Both the position numbers and the translations under genes were made by a program. Source: Candidatus Acidiferrales bacterium (GTDB taxonomy: Bacteria; Acidobacteriota; Terriglobia; Acidiferrales; UBA7541). Taken from it: a stretch of DNA of 5,720 nucleotides. Below, in pieces: positions 1 to 5,720 of this stretch. Below the pieces are notes generated by a model. The model worked only from the letters and a program-made list of their open reading frames with translations. It had not been told where the DNA came from and made no database searches. Position 1 is the first letter of the stretch, and each line of letters begins with the position of its first letter. The stretch covers positions 1 through 5,720 of the forward strand of contig CATPAM010000010.1 of NCBI GenBank assembly GCA_955651735.1, read 5' to 3'.

Positions 1-1566
1 GATTTTTTCCTGGCCGGCCGCGAGATGACCGCGTGGGTCGCGGGACTGAGTTTTCTCTCCGCGAATCTGGGTTCCCTGGAATTGCTTGGATGGGCGGGCT
101 CTTCCTATCAGTACGGAATTCTTGCGGCGCACTGGTATTGGATCGGCGCGATTCCCGCAATGCTGTTTCTCGGCATTGTGATGATGCCGTTCTACTACAT
201 TTCGAGAACGCATTCGGTGCCTGGCTACTTGCAACTGCGCTACGGAAAAGCAGCGAGCGGGTTAAGCGCGGTCTCGTTCGGTTTCATGACCATTCTGATG
301 TCCGGCGTGAACATGTTTGCGATGGCCAAAGTCATGCAGGTGGTGCTGGGCTGGAACATCCATTTCAGCATCTGGGTATCGTCGCTGACGGTCGGAATCT
401 ACGTGGCGTCTGGCGGCTTGTTTTCCGCGATCTTCAACGAAGTCCTGCAGTTCTTCTTGATTTGGTTCGGTGCGCTGCTGATTCCTATTCTCGGTCTGAT
501 TGAAGCGGGCGGATGGAGCGGGCTAGTCGCGCGCATCCAGCACAATTTCCCGGGACAGAATTTCACCCACGCGTGGAGTACGCTCGGGCGCTTTCAAGAT
601 AATCCGATGGGGATGCACTGGACGGGAATTGTTTTCGGATTGGGCGCCGTGATTTCGATGGGCTACTGGACCACGGATTTTCTGGTGGTGCAGCGCGTTT
701 TATCGGCGAAGGATTTGCGCTCCGCAAAACTCGCACCGATCATCGGTTCTTTTTTCAAGATGGCCGTGCCGCTGATTGTGATTCTCCCCGGCTTGATCGG
801 TTTGGCGGTGCTGCCGGAAAAGCTGGTGCCGGAAAGCGCGTTACAGCCCGGGCAGCACAGTTACAACGATGTGCTGCCGCTGATGCTGGCGCGCTACTGC
901 GGACCGGGATTGATGGGCCTCGGCGTGACCGCGTTGGTCGCCGGATTCATGGCGGGCATGGCCGGCAATGTCAGCGCCTTCGCCACCGTCTGGACCTACG
1001 ACATTTACCGCCCGTTTATCCGCAAAGCGGCCACGGACCAACATTACGTTTCCATGGGCCGCTGGTGCACGATCATCGGCTTGTTTATCAGTATCGGCAC
1101 GGCGTATTTGGCGATGGGGTTTGCGAGCATCATGGACTACGTGCAAGCGCTCTTCAGTTTCTTCATCGCGCCTCTTTTCGGGACCGTGCTGCTCGGCATG
1201 CTGTGGAAACGCGCGACGCCGTTGGGCGGATTTTTGGGGCTGCTGGCCGGAACGCTGACCGCGATTGGAATTTTCGTTTCCATGAAAATCGATCACGACC
1301 TTGTCGCGGTGTTTGCGCTCTCCCCGCTGGCCAAGGGACTCGCTCAGGATATGTATCAAGCGCTGTGGTCTTGTCTGGTGTGCGTCCTGGTCACCGTCGT
1401 GGTGAGCCTCGCTACCACTCCCAAGCCTGCGGCGGAATTGACCGGACTGGTGTACGGTTACACTGCGATACCGAAGGAAGAAAACGTACCGTTGCTGCAC
1501 AAGCCGATTTTTTGGGCGGGCGTGGCGGTGGCGCTGTTCGTGATTCTGCAAATCCTTTTCTGGTAG
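1..1566 (+). CDS. Solute:sodium symporter (SSS) family transporter, probable sugar importer, 5' end missing
   Basis: This is a polytopic inner-membrane transporter of the SSS/SGLT (LeuT-fold) family, probably importing the sugar used by the downstream enzymes. The frame is open from base 1 and begins with DFFLAGREMTAWVAGLSF, the usual SSS sequence just before TM1. The gene therefore starts upstream, and the ATG at 25 is internal; about 521 residues are visible. Family signs, numbered from Met at base 25, include the TM1 break SANLGS (12-17), GYWTTDF followed by VVQR (213-224), SFFK (242-245), the TM8 segment ending TYDIYRPF (324-331), and LLGMLWKR (389-396). By my recall of Vibrio vSGLT, the sugar-contact Lys (K245) and a Gln (Q374) are kept, while the TM1 Gln and TM2 Glu are not. 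The TM8 sodium-site Ser/Thr pair is Ala310-Gly311. Hydrophobic segments run to the C-terminal residue 513. The substrate is inferred from context only: the family also carries amino acids, vitamins and carboxylates. Confidence 0.9.
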   Translation, partial: DFFLAGREMTAWVAGLSFLSANLGSLELLGWAGSSYQYGILAAHWYWIGAIPAMLFLGIVMMPFYYISRTHSVPGYLQLRYGKAASGLSAVSFGFMTILMSGVNMFAMAKVMQVVLGWNIHFSIWVSSLTVGIYVASGGLFSAIFNEVLQFFLIWFGALLIPILGLIEAGGWSGLVARIQHNFPGQNFTHAWSTLGRFQDNPMGMHWTGIVFGLGAVISMGYWTTDFLVVQRVLSAKDLRSAKLAPIIGSFFKMAVPLIVILPGLIGLAVLPEKLVPESALQPGQHSYNDVLPLMLARYCGPGLMGLGVTALVAGFMAGMAGNVSAFATVWTYDIYRPFIRKAATDQHYVSMGRWCTIIGLFISIGTAYLAMGFASIMDYVQALFSFFIAPLFGTVLLGMLWKRATPLGGFLGLLAGTLTAIGIFVSMKIDHDLVAVFALSPLAKGLAQDMYQALWSCLVCVLVTVVVSLATTPKPAAELTGLVYGYTAIPKEENVPLLHKPIFWAGVAVALFVILQILFW

Positions 1567-1571
1567 GGAAC

Positions 1572-1787
1572 ATGAGCGAAAGGCATCACATTATTCCAGT
1601 GTGGTTCTTTGTTGGATTGCTGTTGCTGACCTACGGGGCGCTGATTGTGGCCAGTGGAATCGCGGAGTGGCGAAATCCTCCGCCGACCGTCCTTGCAAAT
1701 TTGCACGCGCCGGTCTGGTGGGGCAGTCTGATGGTCGTACTGGGCGGCGCGTACATCAATGCATTCCGGCCACGGAGGAGTTCATGA
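1572..1787 (+). CDS. Small two-helix membrane protein, unknown family
   Basis: I do not recognise this 71-residue protein. It has two hydrophobic segments, roughly residues 8-30 (starting IIPVWFFVGLLLLTYG) and 46-66 (starting APVWWGSLMVVLGGAY). A short loop containing PPP (36-38) and HAPVWWG joins them, and the C-terminal tail is basic (RPRRSS). Positive charges at both ends suggest both termini face the cytoplasm. The ATG lies 5 bases after the symporter stop; the AGGG at 1565-1568 that could serve as ribosome site is close to the start, and translation may instead be coupled. Its stop overlaps the isomerase start (ATGA at 1784-1787). Small membrane proteins encoded beside SSS transporters are known in other groups (DUF485 with ActP, DUF997 with PanF), so an accessory role for the symporter is a reasonable inference. 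No sequence match to those families is evident. It is real by position, overlap and composition; its function is unknown. Confidence 0.72.
   Translation: MSERHHIIPVWFFVGLLLLTYGALIVASGIAEWRNPPPTVLANLHAPVWWGSLMVVLGGAYINAFRPRRSS
1774..1780 (+). promoter_or_regulatory. Strong Shine-Dalgarno for the isomerase
   Basis: GGAGGAG lies 3 bases before the ATG at 1784 (5 bases counting from GGAGG). It is the strongest ribosome site inside the operon. It fixes the isomerase start at 1784 rather than at upstream in-frame codons and sits inside the end of the small membrane-protein gene. Confidence 0.8.
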
Positions 1788-3184
1788 GCACGTTCGGCGT
1801 CATCATCGGCAATCGGGGTTTCTTCCCCGACGTGCTGGCGCGCGACGGACGCGAGGAAATCTTGCGTGTCCTGGCCGAGCAGGGCCACAAGGCGTTTTGT
1901 CTCACGCCGGAGGAGAGCAAGTTCGGCTCCGTGGAGACGTTTGCCGACGCGCGTCGCTGCGCGGACCTCTTCCGAGCACACGGCGACGAGATCGATGGCG
2001 TCCTGGTGGCACTTCCGAATTTCGGCGACGAGCGCGCCATCGCCGACACGCTGCGCCTCGCGCGACTGAATGTCCCGGTGCTGGTGCAGGCCACTCCGGA
2101 CGCGCCTGGCAAAATGACCATTGCGCACCGCCGCGACAGTTTCTGCGGAAAGATGTCCGCATGCAACAACCTGAAGCAATATGGAATTCCCTACTCGCTG
2201 ACGACTCTGCACACCGTGTCGCCAAGCTCCGCGGAGTTCAAGAAAGACCTCGAGTGGTTCTCCGGAGTTTGCCGCGTGGTGAAAGGCTTGCGCAATCTCC
2301 GCGTTGGAGCGATCGGTGCGCGGCCGGCGGCCTTCAACACCGTGCGTTACAGCGAAAAACTTCTCGAAGCCAACGGCATCACCGTGGAAACGCTGGACCT
2401 TTCCGAAGTGATCGGCCGCATCGGTCGCATGAAGGACAATGATGACCGCGCGGTGCAAAAACTGAAGAACATCGAACGCTATGTCACCACCAGCGGCATT
2501 CCCCAGCCGGCGTTGCTCAAAATGGCCAAGCTTGGCGCGGTGATCGACGACTGGATGCACAGCGCGCAGGTGAAAATCAGCGCCGTGCAGTGCTGGACTT
2601 CGCTCGAGGAAAACCTTGGCGTGGTGCCGTGCACGGTCATGAGCATGATGAGCGATTCCCTGATATCGAGCGCCTGCGAAGTCGATGTCTGCGGCGTCCT
2701 GGGCATGCACGCGCTGCAACTTGCCTCGCAGACGCCGAGCGCCTTGCTGGACTGGAACAACAACTACGGCAGCGATCCCAACAAGGCGGTGTGCTTCCAC
2801 TGCAGCAATTTGCCCAAACATTTCTTCAAAGATGTGCAGATGGATTTTCAAGCCATCATCGCCGGCACGGTCGGAAAGGAAAACACGTTTGGCACCTGTG
2901 TTGGCCGCGTCAAGTCCGGGGCCATGAGTTATGCGCGCTTCTCGACCGATGACCTCACCGGCAAAATCCGTGGCTACTCCGGCGAAGGGCGCTTCACGGA
3001 TGATCCACTGGAAACCTTTGGCGGCGCCGGGGTGGTGGAAATTCCCAACATGCAAAAACTTCTGCACTACATCTGCGAAAATGGATTCGAGCATCACGTC
3101 GCCGCGAATTTCTCGACGGTCGCGCCCGTCATTCACGAGGCGACCACGCGCTATCTCGGTTGGGACATGTACGCGCACGCGTAA
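1784..3184 (+). CDS. FucI-family sugar isomerase, predicted L-arabinose isomerase (non-AraA type)
   Basis: This is a cytoplasmic aldose-ketose isomerase of the L-fucose isomerase fold, 466 residues against about 590 for E. coli FucI, so a shortened form. Aligned by eye to FucI, the metal ligands appear as Glu299 (in ACEVDVCG), Asp323 (in LLDWNNNYG) and His438 (in EHHVAANF). The 24-residue gap between Glu and Asp equals that between E337 and D361 of E. coli FucI, as I recall it. The N-terminal half (VIIGNRGFFPDVLARDGREE; GVLVALPNFGDE at 72-83) looks like the Rossmann-like domains of FucI/AraA enzymes. The start at 1784 has a GGAGG ribosome site and overlaps the upstream stop. The next genes are a ribulokinase and an L-ribulose-5-phosphate 4-epimerase, so L-arabinose to L-ribulose is the expected reaction. 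L-fucose or D-arabinose cannot be excluded, but an aldolase would then be expected in place of AraD. No classical araA is visible. Family is fairly sure; substrate is inferred. Confidence 0.87.
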   Translation: MSTFGVIIGNRGFFPDVLARDGREEILRVLAEQGHKAFCLTPEESKFGSVETFADARRCADLFRAHGDEIDGVLVALPNFGDERAIADTLRLARLNVPVLVQATPDAPGKMTIAHRRDSFCGKMSACNNLKQYGIPYSLTTLHTVSPSSAEFKKDLEWFSGVCRVVKGLRNLRVGAIGARPAAFNTVRYSEKLLEANGITVETLDLSEVIGRIGRMKDNDDRAVQKLKNIERYVTTSGIPQPALLKMAKLGAVIDDWMHSAQVKISAVQCWTSLEENLGVVPCTVMSMMSDSLISSACEVDVCGVLGMHALQLASQTPSALLDWNNNYGSDPNKAVCFHCSNLPKHFFKDVQMDFQAIIAGTVGKENTFGTCVGRVKSGAMSYARFSTDDLTGKIRGYSGEGRFTDDPLETFGGAGVVEIPNMQKLLHYICENGFEHHVAANFSTVAPVIHEATTRYLGWDMYAHA

Positions 3185-3232
3185 GCCAGCGATGCCGCGG
3201 GCGCGAGCGCAATCCAACTTGGAAACCAGTTC

Positions 3233-4816
3233 ATGGCCATCGTAGCGGGCGTAGATTTTGGCACGCTCAGCGTGCGCGTCACCATCGTCGATACGGAACG
3301 CGGCCGTCTCGGCTCCGGAATTGCCGAGTACCCGCTGCATCGAAAGAAAGACGACCCCGACTACGCCACGCAGAGCCACGACGACCACATGCGCGCCCTC
3401 GCCGAGGCCACTCGCAAAGCCATTGCCGCCGCACGCATCGCCAGCGACCAAGTTGCGGCTCTGGCCATCGACACCACCGGCTCCAGCGTCATTCCCGTGG
3501 ACGGGAACCTTCGGCCGCTCGATGAATACTATCTATGGTGCGACCATCGCTCGTGGCGTGAAGCCGCGCTCATTACTGAAACCGCCCGCCGCGAGAAACT
3601 CGAAGCGATCAATTGGTGTGGCGGAACTTATTCTTCCGAATGGGGATTTTCGAAATTACTGCATTGGTTACGCCACAATCCTGAAAAACGAGCGCGCTTC
3701 GCTACCGCTTTCGAGCATTGCGACATGGCTGCCGCAATTCTTTGCGGAATCAACGATCCCGCAAAAGTGCAGCGCTCGATTTGCGCCATGGGTCACAAGT
3801 GGATGTGGAACGCGTTGCTCGGCGGGCTGCCGCCGGAAAATTTTCTGGTATCGGTCGATCCGCTGCTGGCCGGTGTTCGCGCGAAACTGGACGGCCGCTA
3901 TGCCACGAGCGACAAGATCGCGGGACGCCTTGCGCCGGAGTGGGCCAACAAACTCGGGCTTCGCGCAGGCATCCCGATTCCGGTGGGGGCCTTCGACGCG
4001 CATTGGGACGCGGTCGGGGCCGGCGCGCGCACCGGCGACGTCGTAAACGTCGTCGGCACCTCCACCTGCATTATCGCCATGAGCGATGACACGCGGCTTA
4101 TCCCCGGCGTCTGCGGCGTCGTGCCCGGCTCCGTGCATCCGCAAAAGACCGGCGTCGAGGCTGGGCTCTCCGCTACGGGAGACATTTTTGAAGCCATCGC
4201 ACGTCGCGCCAATACCAGCGTCGCCGCGCTATCGCAGGACCTCGCTTCGTACCGGGCTGGTCAAACCGGTTTGCTCCGCCTCACCTGGGACAATGGCGAC
4301 CGCACAGTCCTGGTTAATCCTGAACTCGGCGGAATCACGCTGGGCTGGCATTTGACGCACAGCGCGCAGGACGAATTATTTGCGGCCATAGAGGGCACGG
4401 CCTTCCACACTCGCGTTATCCTGGAACGCATGGAACAGCACGGCGTCCCGATCCGCCGGGTCATCAACGCCGGCGGCATCCCGCAGAAGAATGAAGTGCT
4501 GAATCGCGTTTACGCCAACGTACTGAACAAGCCCGTGCTCATACCCAAATCGGACGTTACCAGCCTCGGCTCCGCGATTTTCGCCGCGCTGGCCGCCGGC
4601 GCGTTTCGTTCGCTGGAAGAAGCGCAAGACGCGCTTTGCCCGGAGTATCGGGTCGTCGAACCCGATGCGCAGTCCGCTCAAACATACGAGGAGCTTTACG
4701 CTTTGTACCGAGAACTTTACTTCGGTTTCGGCAGCTTGAACGCACCCGCGATTTCCGCCGGCCGCATCCTTCCAACTTTGCGACGGGTCGCGGCGATAGC
4801 GCGAGGCAACGCATGA
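3233..4816 (+). CDS. araB: Ribulokinase (FGGY carbohydrate kinase)
   Basis: This cytoplasmic kinase phosphorylates L-ribulose to L-ribulose 5-phosphate with ATP. The N-terminus MAIVAGVDFGTLSVR matches AraB (E. coli begins MAIAIGLDFGSDSVR), which fixes the start. Further AraB-like blocks are DTTGSS (80-85), LWCDHR (101-106), GGTYSSEW (130-137), AMGHKWMW (185-192), LAPEWANKLGL (233-243), GAFDAHWDAVGAGA (252-265) with the expected catalytic base Asp255, VVGTSTCII (273-281), VEAGLSATGDIF (308-319), and the C-terminal NAGGIPQKN (412-420) for nucleotide binding. At 527 residues it is about 40 shorter than E. coli AraB. The gap visible by eye lies in the middle of the C-terminal domain, around 335-360. 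The ribosome site is weak (GGAAA at 3221-3225). The stop overlaps the araD ATG. The AraB-specific blocks make ribulokinase more likely than xylulokinase or fuculokinase. Confidence 0.9.
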   Translation: MAIVAGVDFGTLSVRVTIVDTERGRLGSGIAEYPLHRKKDDPDYATQSHDDHMRALAEATRKAIAAARIASDQVAALAIDTTGSSVIPVDGNLRPLDEYYLWCDHRSWREAALITETARREKLEAINWCGGTYSSEWGFSKLLHWLRHNPEKRARFATAFEHCDMAAAILCGINDPAKVQRSICAMGHKWMWNALLGGLPPENFLVSVDPLLAGVRAKLDGRYATSDKIAGRLAPEWANKLGLRAGIPIPVGAFDAHWDAVGAGARTGDVVNVVGTSTCIIAMSDDTRLIPGVCGVVPGSVHPQKTGVEAGLSATGDIFEAIARRANTSVAALSQDLASYRAGQTGLLRLTWDNGDRTVLVNPELGGITLGWHLTHSAQDELFAAIEGTAFHTRVILERMEQHGVPIRRVINAGGIPQKNEVLNRVYANVLNKPVLIPKSDVTSLGSAIFAALAAGAFRSLEEAQDALCPEYRVVEPDAQSAQTYEELYALYRELYFGFGSLNAPAISAGRILPTLRRVAAIARGNA

Positions 4817-5508
4817 TCCTGAAAACCCTCCGTGAAGAAGTACTGGAAGCCAATCTGGAGTTGGTACGGCGCGGGCTGGTACTGTACACGTTCGGCAACG
4901 CCAGCGGCATCGCACGCGAGGAAGGCCTGGTAGTGATCAAGCCCAGCGGCGTTCCCTATGACAAAATGAAGCTCAAGGATCTGGTGGTCACGGATCTGCA
5001 CGGCAAAGTCGTCGAAGGCTCGCTGCGCCCTTCTTCCGATCTGCCCACCCATTTGATTCTCTATCGCGAATTCGCCGCCATCGGCGGCATTGCGCACACG
5101 CACTCGCGGGCGGCGACTTCCTGGGCCCAGGCGCAACGCGAAATCCCTTGCTTCGGCACGACGCACGCCGACTACTTCCACGGCCCTATCCCGGTGACCA
5201 AGCCGCTGCGCCCAGCGCAGATTCGCGCGGACTACGAAGCAAACACCGGCTTGGCCATCGTAAGACGCTTCGCGAAGCTCGATCCGCTGCATGTGCCAGC
5301 CGTGCTCGTTGCCGGGCACGCCCCGTTCTGCTGGGGCGCCACGCCCGCCGGGGCCGCGTACATCGCGGTGATCGTGGAAGAAATTGCGGCCATGGCATCC
5401 CAGACGATCGCTGCCAATCCGAGAGCGAGCTGCATCTCCCAGCACCTCCACGACAAGCATTTCCGCCGCAAACATGGCCGCGACGCCTATTACGGGCAAA
5501 ACAAGTAG
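4813..5508 (+). CDS. araD: L-ribulose-5-phosphate 4-epimerase
   Basis: This enzyme of the class II aldolase/epimerase fold converts L-ribulose 5-phosphate to D-xylulose 5-phosphate by a zinc-dependent retro-aldol step, feeding the pentose phosphate pathway. At 231 residues it equals the length of E. coli AraD. Zinc and catalytic residues are all present: Asp76 (PSSD), His95 and His97 (HTHSR), His169 (AGHAPF), Asp120 (TTHADYF) and Tyr227 (AYYGQ), matching D76, H95, H97, H171, D120 and Y229 of E. coli. The phosphate-site segments GNASG (28-32) and IKPSGV (42-47) are also present. The Asp76 and Asp120 pattern separates it from L-fuculose-1-phosphate aldolase, which has Glu at the first position. 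The related ascorbate-pathway paralogues UlaF and SgbE share this pattern, but the araB neighbour favours AraD. The start was chosen because it aligns with E. coli, overlaps the kinase stop (ATGA at 4813-4816) and has GAGG at 4803-4806. Confidence 0.95.
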   Translation: MILKTLREEVLEANLELVRRGLVLYTFGNASGIAREEGLVVIKPSGVPYDKMKLKDLVVTDLHGKVVEGSLRPSSDLPTHLILYREFAAIGGIAHTHSRAATSWAQAQREIPCFGTTHADYFHGPIPVTKPLRPAQIRADYEANTGLAIVRRFAKLDPLHVPAVLVAGHAPFCWGATPAGAAYIAVIVEEIAAMASQTIAANPRASCISQHLHDKHFRRKHGRDAYYGQNK

Positions 5509-5560
5509 CTGGCGTTCAAGAGTCGTGGAACAACGTCGCGGTCTCGGCGATATTTTCACT

Positions 5561-5588
5561 TTGCTTGTTTGCCGCGAGCGTTTAGGAT
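5561..5588 (+). promoter_or_regulatory. Possible weak sigma-70 promoter for the secreted-protein gene
   Basis: TTGCTT (5561-5566) and TAGGAT (5583-5588) are separated by 16 bases and match the -35 and -10 consensus at 3 of 6 and 4 of 6 positions. The placement, 30-60 bases before the TTG start and after the end of the operon, is sensible. The match is poor, and such pairs occur by chance. Confidence 0.25.
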
Positions 5589-5608
5589 GCCAATTCAAAT
5601 TGAATCCT
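5584..5608. repeat. Small AT-rich palindrome before the secreted-protein gene
   Basis: ATTCAA (5593-5598) and TTGAAT (5600-5605) form a perfect inverted repeat around one central base. AGGAT (5584-5588) and ATCCT (5604-5608) form a second, overlapping inverted pair. The element stands out as AT-rich between GC-rich flanks and lies just before the GGAGG site. It could be an operator at the putative transcription start or an mRNA hairpin in the 5' leader. Nothing in the window names a regulator for it. Confidence 0.35.
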
Positions 5609-5620
5609 GTGGAGGAAACA

Positions 5621-5720
5621 TTGCGAACGATTGCCGTTCTAGCGCTTTTCACTTTGGTGGTCACTCCCGTATTTGCGCAGAAACAAAAACCGAAGAAATC
5701 CGCTGAAGGCGGAACAGAGA
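5621..5720 (+). CDS. Secreted or periplasmic protein, N-terminal fragment with Sec signal peptide
   Basis: The frame runs from a TTG start to the window end, giving 33 codons. GGAGG at 5611-5615 with a 5-base gap supports this TTG; an in-frame GTG at 5609 has no ribosome site of its own. The product begins MRTIAVLALFTLVVTPVFAQ, a textbook Sec signal: Arg2, a hydrophobic core, a Pro, then V-F-A with predicted signal peptidase I cleavage between Ala19 and Gln20. The mature end starts QKQKPKKSAEGGTE, a Lys-rich, probably disordered stretch. No lipobox cysteine is seen. The product cannot be identified from this fragment. It follows araD by 112 bases on the same strand, with no clean terminator between them, and may have its own promoter. 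Confidence 0.7.
   Translation, partial: MRTIAVLALFTLVVTPVFAQKQKPKKSAEGGTE

Noticed and set aside
25..27. ATG at 25 as the start of the symporter
   Set aside because: The upstream codons (DFFLAGRE) are conserved SSS sequence, so the true start lies before the window.
1601..1783. Upstream extension of the isomerase from an ATG at 1601
   Set aside because: The extension overlaps the small membrane-protein gene in another frame, lacks a good ribosome site, and its sequence does not resemble the family. The ATG at 1784 has GGAGG.
1631..3451. A 606-codon open frame on the minus strand
   Set aside because: It lies opposite the isomerase and kinase genes, whose protein families are recognisable. 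Its His/Arg/Ala/Val-rich translation has no domain-like pattern. Long antisense frames of this kind are typical of GC-rich codon use.
4636..4812. Upstream extension of AraD from an ATG at 4636
   Set aside because: It lies inside the kinase gene, and the protein from 4813 matches E. coli AraD in length and first residues.
1784..5508. L-fucose pathway (isomerase, fuculokinase, fuculose-phosphate aldolase)
   Set aside because: The isomerase family alone would allow it, but the kinase carries AraB blocks and the last enzyme has the Asp76/Asp120/Tyr227 pattern of the 4-epimerase rather than the aldolase.
5535..5556. Possible terminator hairpin after araD (TCGC...GCGA then TATTTT)
   Set aside because: The stem has only 4-5 pairs and there is no proper T run, too weak to call a terminator.

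Overview
The window carries a compact, all-plus-strand operon for uptake and early catabolism of a pentose, most likely L-arabinose, plus the start of an unrelated secreted-protein gene. The moderately GC-rich sequence, compact genes with ATGA overlaps, a solute:sodium-symporter subtype with a 'MAGMAGN' TM8 motif, and a signal-peptide gene starting at TTG suggest an Acidobacteriota-like (or Planctomycetota/Verrucomicrobiota-like) soil or environmental bacterium. This placement is an inference from style, not from a marker gene.

Layout: (1) 1-1566, a solute:sodium symporter family (SSS) transporter whose N-terminus lies before the window. (2) 1572-1787, a 71-residue protein with two predicted membrane helices that I do not recognise. 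(3) 1784-3184, a 466-residue sugar isomerase of the FucI (L-fucose isomerase C-terminal fold) type. (4) 3233-4816, a 527-residue FGGY kinase that closely matches ribulokinase AraB. (5) 4813-5508, a 231-residue L-ribulose-5-phosphate 4-epimerase, AraD, with every catalytic residue in place. (6) 5621 to the window end, the first 33 codons of an exported protein with a clear Sec signal peptide. Genes 2/3 and 4/5 overlap by ATGA, genes 1/2 are 5 bases apart and genes 3/4 are 48 bases apart, so genes 1-5 look like one transcription unit.

How the genes fit together: the symporter, perhaps helped by the small membrane protein, would bring in the pentose. The isomerase would convert it to the ketose, the kinase would make L-ribulose 5-phosphate, and AraD would epimerise that to D-xylulose 5-phosphate for the pentose phosphate pathway. 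The main point of interest is that the position normally held by classical AraA is taken by a shortened FucI-type enzyme. This looks like a non-orthologous replacement and predicts L-arabinose isomerase activity from a different family. A second point is that the TM8 residues that form the Na2 sodium site in characterised SSS proteins appear to be Ala-Gly in this transporter.

I saw no RNA genes, mobile elements, CRISPR arrays or regulator genes. The only non-coding stretches are short (48 bases at 3185-3232 and about 112 bases at 5509-5620). The second holds a weak promoter candidate and a small palindrome.
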